DNA from: Acidobacteriota bacterium
GTDB taxonomy: Bacteria > Acidobacteriota > Terriglobia > Terriglobales > Acidobacteriaceae
Reading direction: 5' to 3'
DNA: 13,844 nucleotides
Assembly: GCA_021778815.1 (NCBI GenBank)
Contig: JAJYBW010000039.1
Span: 1-13,844, forward strand
Shown here piece after piece: positions 7,457-13,844 of the stretch (the first letter of the stretch is position 1; every line of letters starts with the position of its first letter). A program made the position numbers and the translations under genes. The notes beneath the pieces are model-generated. The model worked only from the letters and a program-made list of their open reading frames with translations. It did not search any database and was not told the DNA's origin.

Positions 7457-8491
7457 TTAGTTCCTCCTGGTGGCGTTCAGCATCAGCACTGCCAGCAGCA
7501 GCGGCAAATAGGTCACACTGACCTTCAGCAAGGCACGCGCGTAGAGTCGGGACTGGCTGGCGGAAGACTTTGTAATTCGCGTAAAGCGGATGGTGTAGGC
7601 CAGATACAGCAGGCCCAGCAACAAGGCGCTGACCCAATAGATTCGTCCCGCCATATGCAGATAATAGGGCGCCAGACTGACAGGGATCATCAGGATGGCG
7701 TAGACCAGGGCCTCGGCTGCGGTCGACCAGCCATCGGGCTGCACCACAGGCAGCATGCGGATGCCGGCGCGGGCGTAATCCTCTCGATAGAGCCAGGCGA
7801 TCGACATGAAGTGTGGGAACTGCCAGACAAAGAGAATGGCAAACAGGGCGACTGCGGGCCACTCGATGGTGCCGCGTGCCGCAGTCCAACCAATCAGCGG
7901 CGGCATGGCGCCTGGAAAGGCGCCGACAAAAGTTGCCATGGAAGTGAAGCGCTTGAGCGGCGTGTAAATGCCAACATAGGTGACGGCGGTGAGCAGAGTG
8001 AGTGTGCCGGTAATGAGGTTGGTGCGCGCCACGAGCCAGAGTGAACCGGCGATGATGGCGAACATCCCAATGAGCACACCGTAGGCCAGACTGAGCCTGC
8101 CGGCGGCGAGGGGACGCTTCGCGGTTCGAATCATCAGGGCGTCGGTGCGCCGTTCTTCCGCCTGGTTCAGGGCGCTGGCGCCACAGGATACAAGGGCGAT
8201 GCCAATCAGCGTGTCACGCAGCGTGGGGTTGAAGGAGTTGATGCCGGATCGGGCCGCGCCGAGGTAGTAGCCTGCCCAGGCGGTCATGACCACCAGCGTG
8301 GTCACACGTAGTTTGAAGGTGGCGATGGTGTCGGCGGCGAAGCTTTTCCATGTGTGAGCCGTCGGCCCGGCAACGGTGGATGCAGTGTCGAACGTAGCTA
8401 CGTTCGCTGATTCGACGGCGACGGTGTGGATCGCAGTGGCAGGCAATCCACTGGAGACGATGCTGGATTGTGCCGGGGTGACGGTCCTCAT
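7457..8491 (-). CDS. ctaB: Protoheme IX farnesyltransferase (heme O synthase)
   Basis: The enzyme transfers a farnesyl group to heme B to make heme O, the precursor of heme A for cytochrome oxidases. It is a multi-helix inner-membrane prenyltransferase of the UbiA superfamily, 344 residues here. The first prenyl-diphosphate site reads NQAEERRTDALMIRTAKRP (109-127). It fits N-x3-D-x3-D-x2-M-x-R-T-x2-R-P except that the first Asp is Glu (E113). The second motif is YREDYARAGIRMLPV (235-249), highly typical. The first 50 residues are a Ser/Thr/Ala-rich extension ahead of the usual start of the membrane domain (near TFKLRVTTLVV). ATG 8491 follows GAGGG at short spacing; a later start cannot be excluded. 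It heads a cluster with an ABC exporter and a DUF420 protein. No oxidase subunit genes or ctaA are seen nearby. Confidence 0.96.
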   Translation of the reverse strand: MRTVTPAQSSIVSSGLPATAIHTVAVESANVATFDTASTVAGPTAHTWKSFAADTIATFKLRVTTLVVMTAWAGYYLGAARSGINSFNPTLRDTLIGIALVSCGASALNQAEERRTDALMIRTAKRPLAAGRLSLAYGVLIGMFAIIAGSLWLVARTNLITGTLTLLTAVTYVGIYTPLKRFTSMATFVGAFPGAMPPLIGWTAARGTIEWPAVALFAILFVWQFPHFMSIAWLYREDYARAGIRMLPVVQPDGWSTAAEALVYAILMIPVSLAPYYLHMAGRIYWVSALLLGLLYLAYTIRFTRITKSSASQSRLYARALLKVSVTYLPLLLAVLMLNATRRN

Positions 8492-8900
8492 AAGCCCTCA
8501 ATGGAAACGACACAAAAGTGAGGGATGTCGACCGGAAGTGCCTTCCGCTGCGGAAAAGCCAGTTCAATTCGTCTGGTTGGCAGGAATTTTCGGGAGAAAC
8601 CAAATCTGGGCACACCTCAGGATAACAAACCAACCCGGCTGGCCAAATTCGAGTCTTCGGAGGGTCGCTCCGTGGGTGGGGCGACCGGTGCCACGCGTGT
8701 GGCGATCTCTCTCGACCCTTGGGGGAGCTGATTTTTCGATGTATGAGTGGCTTCGGCAGGCGCAAATGACCTTTGATAGCACCTTCGTAACCTATTGATC
8801 TGATGCCCCTGGTCCAAAAATGCTACTTGTGACGCTATTCTTAGTATGTTAAGACATGACCCCGCCCTGTATTTTTTAAGGGAAATCTGGAGAGATTGAT
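8492..8900. promoter_or_regulatory. Divergent 409-nt intergenic region with two hairpins
   Basis: This region separates the divergent starts of ctaB (8491, minus) and the DUF4382 lipoprotein (8901, plus) and should hold both promoters. I see no supported gene. Two adjacent hairpins stand out. In the first, 8663-8671 pairs with 8678-8686 (9 bp including one G-U, loop GTGGGT). In the second, GCCAC 8690-8694 pairs with GTGGC 8699-8703 (loop GCGT). The G-U pair exists only in plus-strand RNA, which favours that strand. A possible plus promoter (TTGTGA, 17 nt, TAAGAC near 8826-8854) is too weak to call. No known riboswitch consensus was recognised. Confidence 0.45.
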
Positions 8901-10343
8901 ATGCCAATCATGAAAAGATCGCAAAAGCACTTACTGAACGCTTTAGGTATGGTCGGGCTGTGCGTCCTGCTCGGGTGCAGTTCGTCTTCCTCCAGTCCCG
9001 CAGTTTCCACGATGGCCGGAGCGGCGCCCATGGTTGTTACCGTCAGCGATGCTCCCCTGGGCAATATTCTGTCTGCCAAGGTGACGATTTCGGCTGTTGC
9101 CGTGAGCACGGCCAGCGGAGGCAGTGCCGTTTCTCTGCTGACGCAGCCGGTGACAGTGGAACTCTCCAGTCTTGGGGCTGTACAGGAACCGATTGAGATT
9201 ACCAACCTCGTTTCCGGCACCTACAACTCCGCGACCGTGACGGTGTCGTCGGCGCAGGTCACGTACATCAATAGCGGCGGTCAGGTGACAACGGCGACAG
9301 CGACCCTGAGCCAGCCAACAGTTACGGTCGCACTCTCGCCCGCGCTCAACGTAAGCGGCCAGGGCGAGGTTCAGTTGCAACTCGCATTCAATCTGGCACA
9401 GTCCTTCAGCGTATCCGGCAGTACGGTTACCTTCACTCCAGCCATCAACACGGTGGGGGCGCAAGTCAGCGCAGAGAATAGCGGAGACCGGGAGGTTGAG
9501 GTTGGCGGGCCGGTCATCAGCGTGAGTTCCTCCTCCATTACGGTGCAGTCCGGGGATTCAGGAAAGCAGTTTACCTTCACGATCAACGGCTCTACCCAAT
9601 TTCCCAATGGCGTGACGGCAGGTTCGATCCAGACAGGATCGATTGTGCAAGTGCATGGACAGACACAAACCGATGGCAGTTTGCTGGCCCTGATGATTAC
9701 TCCAGAGTCGGTTGAAAACTCCTCCGGTCAGCAGGAAGATGGAGCCAAGGGCATTATCGTCAGCGTGACAAAGAACAGTTCCGGCACGATCGCGGGATTC
9801 ACCATGGTGCCACGGGAGTGCTTTGGAAGCACCTTGAGTAGCGCATCGCTAAATGTAGCCTTGTCTTCTTCGACAACGTACGGAGTTCCCGAAGATGCGC
9901 AGCAGGCTGGCGTGGCTTCGACCGCATTCACCGCTGCCGAAATCTTTCCGGGCCAGTCGGTGGTTGTCACTGGGGCCGCAGGCAGTTCGGGCACATTGAA
10001 TGCACAGCAAGTGATGCTGGCGGCAGAGAGTATTCCGGGCACGCTGGTGGCTACGCCCCAAGGCAGCAGCCCCGACTTCACCTTTGCGCTTACCCTGGCC
10101 AGTTCCTCGTATTTGACGACCTATGACGGACTTGCCTCGCTCCAGATCTCCACCAGTCAGGCCACGGATTACGGAAACGGCTTAAGCGCTTCCTCGTTTG
10201 CCGCATTGGCCGCGGGCGCTAGCGTCGAGATCCATGGATATCTGCTCCAGGACAGCAGCGGAAACTTCGCGTTGTACGCATCGGAGATTTCTCAGGTGGA
10301 AGCTCCGGAGACTCCCGAAGGCGGAAGTGGCGGAGGAAATTAG
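8901..10343 (+). CDS. DUF4382/DUF5666-type cell-surface lipoprotein
   Basis: This is a predicted 480-residue lipoprotein with a Ser/Thr/Val-rich, beta-sheet-like body. The N-terminus is MPIMKRSQKH, a hydrophobic stretch, then LLGC with the lipidated Cys at residue 26, followed by a polyserine linker. Residues about 43-190 (MVVTVSDAPLGNILSAKVTISAVAV in outline, then IEITNLVSGTYNSATVTV) match the DUF4382 pattern. Three later segments, about 203-272, 283-378 and 379-468, each run from a 'G..V/I.V' start to a 'G..V.V.G' turn, like repeated DUF5666 domains. It ends in an acidic/Gly tail. ATG 8901 follows GGAGA at 8-nt spacing. It is the only long plus-strand gene here, monocistronic and followed by strong hairpins. 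Families of this type are common in Acidobacteriota; function is unknown, presumably a surface binding or structural role. Confidence 0.85.
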   Translation: MPIMKRSQKHLLNALGMVGLCVLLGCSSSSSSPAVSTMAGAAPMVVTVSDAPLGNILSAKVTISAVAVSTASGGSAVSLLTQPVTVELSSLGAVQEPIEITNLVSGTYNSATVTVSSAQVTYINSGGQVTTATATLSQPTVTVALSPALNVSGQGEVQLQLAFNLAQSFSVSGSTVTFTPAINTVGAQVSAENSGDREVEVGGPVISVSSSSITVQSGDSGKQFTFTINGSTQFPNGVTAGSIQTGSIVQVHGQTQTDGSLLALMITPESVENSSGQQEDGAKGIIVSVTKNSSGTIAGFTMVPRECFGSTLSSASLNVALSSSTTYGVPEDAQQAGVASTAFTAAEIFPGQSVVVTGAAGSSGTLNAQQVMLAAESIPGTLVATPQGSSPDFTFALTLASSSYLTTYDGLASLQISTSQATDYGNGLSASSFAALAAGASVEIHGYLLQDSSGNFALYASEISQVEAPETPEGGSGGGN

Positions 10344-10371
10344 GGAGAATATAGAGCATTTTCACTTGAGA

Positions 10372-10389
10372 GCCGCGGGTCCCCGCGGC
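10372..10389 (+). terminator. GC-rich hairpin after lipoprotein gene
   Basis: GCCGCGGG (10372-10379) pairs with CCCGCGGC (10382-10389); a 7-bp stem with a GTCC loop is the realistic fold. It starts 28 nt after the lipoprotein stop codon and is followed at once by a second, longer hairpin, so together they probably end the plus-strand transcript. Confidence 0.5.
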
Positions 10390-10392
10390 GAC

Positions 10393-10453
10393 AAGGACCT
10401 CGCGGTTGGCCGGGAAAACGCGAGGTCCTTCGCTACGCTCAGTCAGGATGACA
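10393..10453. repeat. Dispersed 'CCTTCGCTACGCTCAG...GGATGAC' hairpin repeat
   Basis: AAGGACCTCGCG (10393-10404) and CGCGAGGTCCTT (10419-10430) are a perfect 12-bp inverted repeat with a 14-nt loop. The right arm runs into CGCTACGCTCAGTCAGGATGAC (10431-10452). The pattern of a CCTTCGCTACGCTCAG segment followed by GGATGACA is a dispersed intergenic element I recall from many bacterial genomes, including acidobacteria. This copy has a few extra bases (GTCA) between the two parts. It may also terminate the lipoprotein transcript. Confidence 0.65.
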
Positions 10454-10592
10454 GTTTTGCCTTTGCATGACACTACAATGACCGTCAAAATGCGCTAGGG
10501 TCTGGGACGCTTCTTGTCGTGGAGTCGTACTGAGCGAAGATTGCAGCAGCGACAGAGGTGAATCATCCAGGGGGGCGAGGGCACGAGGGTGT

Positions 10593-11678
10593 TTATTCGT
10601 CCGCGGAGGCAGGAACGGTGTCCGCAGCTGCGGAGTTGGTTGGCTGAATCACGTATTCGTCAATCAGCACAGCCACCAGGACCGCAGTGGGGACGGCGAC
10701 CAATGCTCCGGCGACTCCGGCAAGACTGACGCCCAATAGCAGGGCGATGAAAACGGCGGTCCCGGCTAGGTCGACGCGCGACTTCATGATGCGCGGGATC
10801 AAGTAAGCGTTCTCAATCTGGGCGTAGATCAACTCAAAGATCAGGACGGCAAGAACCTTTTCCCAGGATTCGCTGGCGGCGACCAGCATGGCGACGGAGG
10901 TGGAGACCAGCGCGCCGACAACAGGAATAATGTTGAATGCACCCATCAGCACGGCGAGCGCGAAAGCGTACCGCAAATGGATGGCGCCGAATACGATGCC
11001 GCTGCAGATGCCGAGAATCAGCATCAGGGCCAGTTGTCCTAACAGCCAGCGACCCATGCGTTCCGAGGCGCGCCGCAGTGTTTCATCCAGCCGCTCGCGG
11101 CGGTATGGAGGTATAAGCGAAAGAAACCATTTGTACACGTGCTCGCCTTCGGCCAGAAAGTAGATGGTGAGGACGATGCCGGTGATGATTTCGAAAAGCT
11201 TGGTGGCCCAGTTGCTAATCGAGGAGACAAACACTCCGGCATTCTGCGCCGTGTCCTGCTTCAGCTTGGCTTCGATGGCGGTCAGGTTCATATCCCGCAG
11301 GACAGGGAGATTTTCTATTTTCTGCAGGAATGCGGGACTGCGGCCGGGAAGAGCTTTGACGAAGGTAGTGAGTTCGCGCACGACAGGGGGCAGGGTGAGG
11401 ATGAGGAAGAGCGTGACCGAGCCGATCAGCGCCACCATGATGATGAGGATGGCGATGCCGTGGCCGGGATGCCATTTGCCGATGCGGATCCGTTGCACGC
11501 CGCGCACCACCGGCATCAGGACAATGGCGGCGAGGGCGCTGACGTAGAGCAGCACCAGCACATCGCGCAGCAACCAGGCGAAATACAGCGTGAGTGCAAT
11601 GCCGAACGCAAACAGAATGTAGCCGCGCACGCTGCTGGCGGAGCGGGAAGAGGTGGGCGGCACAGGGGTGTCCTTCAT
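10593..11678 (-). CDS. AI-2E family transporter (PF01594 permease)
   Basis: The 361-residue product is an integral membrane protein of the AI-2E (YdiK/PerM/TqsA) family. Members have been linked to autoinducer-2 export or to cation/proton exchange, so the substrate cannot be inferred from family alone. Two N-terminal helices (about 18-58) come first, then a third helix ending in LTLPPVVRELTTF. Next comes an amphipathic soluble stretch, then the conserved C-terminal helical core. The core contains GIVFGAIHLRYAFALAVLMG, GAFNIIPVVGALVST and ELIYAQIENAYLIPRIM, the last being the family signature (Q-x-x-x-N-x-x-x-x-P). ATG 11678 is preceded by GAGAGG about 10 nt upstream; an in-frame ATG at 11708 has no such site. 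It lies 72 nt after aroK on the same strand and may be co-transcribed. Confidence 0.93.
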   Translation of the reverse strand: MKDTPVPPTSSRSASSVRGYILFAFGIALTLYFAWLLRDVLVLLYVSALAAIVLMPVVRGVQRIRIGKWHPGHGIAILIIMVALIGSVTLFLILTLPPVVRELTTFVKALPGRSPAFLQKIENLPVLRDMNLTAIEAKLKQDTAQNAGVFVSSISNWATKLFEIITGIVLTIYFLAEGEHVYKWFLSLIPPYRRERLDETLRRASERMGRWLLGQLALMLILGICSGIVFGAIHLRYAFALAVLMGAFNIIPVVGALVSTSVAMLVAASESWEKVLAVLIFELIYAQIENAYLIPRIMKSRVDLAGTAVFIALLLGVSLAGVAGALVAVPTAVLVAVLIDEYVIQPTNSAAADTVPASADE

Positions 11679-11750
11679 TGGTTTGTCACCCTCTCGGGGA
11701 TGGTACATTGTGCAATCACGCCGTCGTCAAGGGTTGTCCTGGTCAGAGAT

Positions 11751-12311
11751 TCATACCTTCTTTGCCTGCTCATGCGTGAGTTTCCAGGAAGCCTTGTTCC
11801 ATTGAGACATGATGATGTGAACCATTTCGTCCAAAGTCTTACCGGTGGTATCGATGGTCCAGTCGGCCATTTCATACAGCGGGCGTCTTCGTTGAAATCG
11901 TTCCGTCAGCTCCGCGCGTTTTTCAAGAATCGGACGTCGAACCGCTTTTCGGTGCAATTGTTGCTGCTCGCAGCGCTCGATCAATACTTCCAGTGGCGCG
12001 GCGAGATAGAGCAACAGTGTCAAGTCGTCTTGCTGAATACGCTGGCGGTTCGCGGCCGTCTCAATCGCACCGCCGCCCAGGGCCAGGACGATATTTTCCT
12101 GGCACAAGACGTTGCCTAGAGCGTTTTTCTCCAGGTCGCGGAAGCCGGCTTCCCCGATGGAATCGAAGATCTGGGCGATACTTTTCTGTTGGGCGCGCAC
12201 AATTTCTTCGTCCAGATCAATAAAGGTCCAGCCAAGCCTCTGCGCCAGACGCGGGCCTATCGTACTTTTGCCCGCACCCATGAATCCTGTTAGAACAATG
12301 CGCGTGGGCAA
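11751..12311 (-). CDS. aroK: Shikimate kinase
   Basis: The enzyme phosphorylates shikimate at the 3-hydroxyl with ATP, the fifth step of the chorismate (aromatic amino acid) pathway, in the cytoplasm. Numbering from TTG 12311, preceded by AGGGA, places key residues exactly where they sit in characterised enzymes. These are the P-loop GFMGAGKST with K15, D32 and D34 in FIDLDEE, R58 in GEAGFRDLEK, and G79-G81 in LGGGA. The lid Arg is in RRP (125-127), and the adenine-side motif is RRRPLYEMAD. That agreement is the main reason to choose TTG over an in-frame GTG at 12365, which would add 18 residues without homology. The predicted 186 residues are close to family size, with a slightly extended basic C-terminus. 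It lies downstream of the sigma/anti-sigma pair and upstream of the AI-2E gene. Confidence 0.95.
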   Translation of the reverse strand: MPTRIVLTGFMGAGKSTIGPRLAQRLGWTFIDLDEEIVRAQQKSIAQIFDSIGEAGFRDLEKNALGNVLCQENIVLALGGGAIETAANRQRIQQDDLTLLLYLAAPLEVLIERCEQQQLHRKAVRRPILEKRAELTERFQRRRPLYEMADWTIDTTGKTLDEMVHIIMSQWNKASWKLTHEQAKKV

Positions 12312-12428
12312 GATTCCCTGACAGGTCCTGAACTGTGAAGTGGTGTGAACGGTTCCCTCCAGCACGCTTTGCTGGATTTTAAATGAGGCGAAACTTCTTT
12401 CGACTACAAGTTTCCAAGGCGATGCGGA

Positions 12429-12692
12429 TCAGGAAGTCTTGGTGCCGTCCTTGGTCTCGCGGATGAGCGCGTGTTGAATATTGTCCCAAACGGCCGGACT
12501 GGGGTCGTGGATGGGCAGCAGCAACTTGGCCTGCGCTGCGATGTACTCCAAATCGCGCACCAGAGCGGAACAGTTCTGACAGGACTGAAGGTGAGCATGG
12601 GCGACCAGTTCCTGCTCAGAATCGAACAACTCGGGCAGTTGCCGCTGGAATTCGTCGCAATCCCGTGACGTGTGGGTCTGCTTGGATGTCAT
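12429..12692 (-). CDS. Zinc-finger (ZAS-type) anti-sigma factor
   Basis: This 87-residue protein probably binds and inhibits the ECF sigma factor encoded just upstream. It has the zf-HC2/ZAS signature: Cys12 in DCDEFQRQLPELF, then H34-x3-C38-x2-C41 in HLQSCQNC. These four would coordinate zinc. The rest is a helical tail (about 42-80) that would wrap the sigma factor. There is no membrane helix, so it is a cytoplasmic regulator; soluble ZAS proteins of this kind often respond to redox or zinc-stripping stress, which is inference here. Its ATG (12690-12692) overlaps the sigma TGA as ATGA, so translation is coupled and stoichiometry linked. The gap to aroK is about 117 nt. Confidence 0.9.
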   Translation of the reverse strand: MTSKQTHTSRDCDEFQRQLPELFDSEQELVAHAHLQSCQNCSALVRDLEYIAAQAKLLLPIHDPSPAVWDNIQHALIRETKDGTKTS

Positions 12693-13423
12693 GCGTCCAC
12701 CTTCCCGTCTGCGTTCTGCCGCAACAAGTTGCGCAGGCGCATGCGGGCTTTATGTAGTTGAGATTTGCTATTACCAATGGAGCACTGCAGCATACCTGCA
12801 ATTTCGTTGTGCTCGTAGCCTTCCACATCATGCAGTACAAAAACCATGCGATAGCCTGGCGGCAGTTCTTCGACTGCTCGTTCCAGGGTGACGCGATCGA
12901 TGGAGCCCGACAGGGTGAGATCGCGTGTGCCAAAATCCTTGCGCGGCCCGTCTTCCTGCGAGGGTTCCAAAGTTTCTTCCAGCGAGACCAGCGGAAGGCC
13001 TTTTTTGCGCAGGTGCATCAGCACTACATTGACAGCCATTCGATGCAGCCAGGTAGAGAAGGCTGAATCGCCGCGAAAGGTGCTGATTTTGCGGTGCAAC
13101 TGAAGAAATGCCTCCTGGGTCAGATCTTCCGCTTCTGCAACATTGCCCAGCATCCGCAGGCAGAGGGAATACACGCGGCGCTTGTGCATGTTGTAGAGAA
13201 TCTCAAAAGCCGCTCCATCTCCTTGCTGGGCTGACGCAATGGCTGCCAATTCTCCAGCGATCGGGGGGTTGCGACGTTGCTGCTGCTGAACGGGTCTCGC
13301 TTCCGCCGTCAAAGGCTGAGAGGGCGTGGGGGAGGGCACTTTCTCGGCAGTTCGCAATGTATTTTTTGTCATCGAGTCCGAATGCGGTCTGCTTTTTGCT
13401 GAACCTTTGCTGGAATCTTCCAT
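12689..13423 (-). CDS. ECF-type RNA polymerase sigma factor (sigma-70 family)
   Basis: The predicted 244-residue protein directs RNA polymerase to a specific set of promoters. Region 2 (about residues 58-142) includes GDGAAFEILYNMHKRRVYSL, the core-binding/-10 stretch NVAEAEDLTQEAFLQ and FSTWLHRMAVN. Region 4 (about 180-235) includes LPPGYRMVFVLHDVEGYEHNEIAG and SKSQLHKARMRLRNLL, the -35-binding helix-turn-helix. Between them is the usual acidic linker. The first 56 residues are a Pro/Gln-rich low-complexity tail, longer than in most ECF factors. The open frame extends upstream to 13741, but that part overlaps the preceding ThiF-like gene in another frame. ATG 13423 is chosen although its ribosome site is weak; ATG 13372 is an alternative. 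Coupled to the anti-sigma gene by ATGA. Confidence 0.93.
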   Translation of the reverse strand: MEDSSKGSAKSRPHSDSMTKNTLRTAEKVPSPTPSQPLTAEARPVQQQQRRNPPIAGELAAIASAQQGDGAAFEILYNMHKRRVYSLCLRMLGNVAEAEDLTQEAFLQLHRKISTFRGDSAFSTWLHRMAVNVVLMHLRKKGLPLVSLEETLEPSQEDGPRKDFGTRDLTLSGSIDRVTLERAVEELPPGYRMVFVLHDVEGYEHNEIAGMLQCSIGNSKSQLHKARMRLRNLLRQNADGKVDA

Positions 13424-13490
13424 AATTCTTGCTGTGAATACTCCGTGTTTTAGAAGGTGAGGGTGCGGTAAGGGTTGCCCAGGCCGGGAT

Positions 13491-13844
13491 TTAGCTGCCC
13501 ACGAAGCGCGAATAGAGACTGCGCGCGATCCCAACATCTGTCGTCCCCTGAACAATGGCGCGACCATCCTTAAATATTGTGATGCGATGTGGGCCGCGGT
13601 CGAAGCGTAACAGCAATTCATTGCACCGAACTGTGCCGTGGGCTTGCAGCTTGCGGGAGAGCTCGGTGAAGTCGATGGGGCGATGGTGTTCGTGAATCTG
13701 AACGGAATTTCTGCCGCAGAGTGTGATTTGGGGCCGGCCAACGCCGGAGAGATAGGGAAATTGATGTTGCGCGCAGACGGAGCAGGCGGGTCGCGGGTGT
13801 GAGGTGTCGATTTCGGAAATTTCGTTCGACCAAAGATCGCAGGA
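13491..13844 (-). CDS. C-terminal part of a ThiF/MoeB/HesA-type E1-like adenylyltransferase (partial)
   Basis: The frame is open from the right edge to TAA at 13491-13493, so 117 residues are visible and the 5' end lies outside the window. It contains RPACSVCAQHQFPYLSG, where one Cys-x2-Cys pair probably supplies half of a zinc site. It then reads RPQITLCGRNSVQIHE and ends KDGRAIVQGTTDVGIARSLYSRFVGS. The C..C pair, 'TLCGRNSVQI' and 'DGRAI.KGT.D...ARSLY.R' match my recollection of the C-terminal domain of ThiF-family enzymes that adenylate ubiquitin-like sulfur carriers in molybdopterin or thiamine synthesis. Which pathway cannot be told from this fragment. It lies 67 nt upstream of the sigma factor on the same strand. 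Confidence 0.85.
   Translation of the reverse strand, partial: SCDLWSNEISEIDTSHPRPACSVCAQHQFPYLSGVGRPQITLCGRNSVQIHEHHRPIDFTELSRKLQAHGTVRCNELLLRFDRGPHRITIFKDGRAIVQGTTDVGIARSLYSRFVGS

Noticed and set aside
7452..7889. N-terminal extension of the ABC ATPase frame
   Set aside because: Overlaps ctaB in another frame and has no homology; ATG 7451 with AGGAGG is the clear start.
8520..8720. Possible riboswitch or small structured RNA
   Set aside because: Hairpins are real but no known consensus (tandem guanidine loops, cobalamin box, SRP RNA) was matched; kept only as a general finding.
8826..8854. Possible -35/-10 promoter (TTGTGA, 17 nt, TAAGAC) for the lipoprotein gene
   Set aside because: Both boxes match consensus poorly; acidobacterial promoters cannot be called from this alone.
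10219..10488. Minus-strand 89-codon frame
   Set aside because: Arises from the dispersed repeat and the antisense of the lipoprotein gene end.
11139..12119. Plus-strand 326-codon frame
   Set aside because: Antisense to the AI-2E gene and aroK, both with clear family motifs.
12359..12375. Hairpin CCAGC/GCTGG between anti-sigma and aroK
   Set aside because: Only a 5-bp stem with no T-run; could occur by chance.
13424..13741. N-terminal extension of the sigma factor frame
   Set aside because: Overlaps the ThiF-like coding region in a different frame and has no sigma-factor similarity.

Overview
This window is about 13.8 kb of GC-rich DNA with 12 supported protein genes (one of them cut by the window edge) and one clear pseudogene. 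Nearly all genes lie on the minus strand. The gene set suggests Acidobacteriota, class Terriglobia (Koribacter/Terriglobus-like). The hints are a ctaB gene followed directly by an ABC-2 exporter and a DUF420 gene, a DUF4382-type lipoprotein, a DUF481 outer-membrane protein and a PF04185 phosphoesterase. That assignment is inference from gene content; no rRNA or other phylogenetic marker is present.

Left part (1-4100). A secreted phosphoesterase lipoprotein gene (minus, 300-2294) is broken by three frameshifts and two in-frame stops, yet it is readable along its whole length. Next, on the same strand, is an intact DUF481-type beta-barrel protein. Divergent from it on the plus strand is a 41-residue, very basic protein (3915-4040). 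It has a strong Shine-Dalgarno sequence and a 12-bp perfect terminator hairpin just after the stop. The hairpin sits between this gene and the convergent ssb, so it probably serves both.

Middle part (4097-8491). ssb comes first. A minus-strand cluster follows whose transcription order is ctaB (heme O synthase), ABC ATPase, ABC-2 permease, DUF420/CtaM-like membrane protein, small two-helix membrane protein. Spacing is tight (5 nt, 1-nt overlap) except for a TAGCT-rich inverted-repeat spacer before the DUF420 gene. The set looks like a module for building a heme-copper oxidase, but the oxidase subunits are not in this window.

Right part (8492-13844). A 409-nt intergenic region with two hairpins separates ctaB from a divergent plus-strand lipoprotein (DUF4382 followed by repeated DUF5666-like segments). 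After that gene come two strong hairpins and a copy of a dispersed 'CCTTCGCTACGCTCAG...GGATGAC' repeat. The remaining genes are again on the minus strand, in transcription order: the C-terminal end of a ThiF/MoeB-type E1-like protein running in from the right edge, an ECF sigma factor, its zinc-binding anti-sigma factor (ATGA overlap), shikimate kinase (aroK) and an AI-2E family permease.

No tRNA, rRNA, CRISPR array, transposase or recognised riboswitch was seen. The points most worth a second look are the multiply broken phosphoesterase gene, the small basic protein, the ABC exporter inside the oxidase-assembly cluster, and the two repeat-rich spacers.
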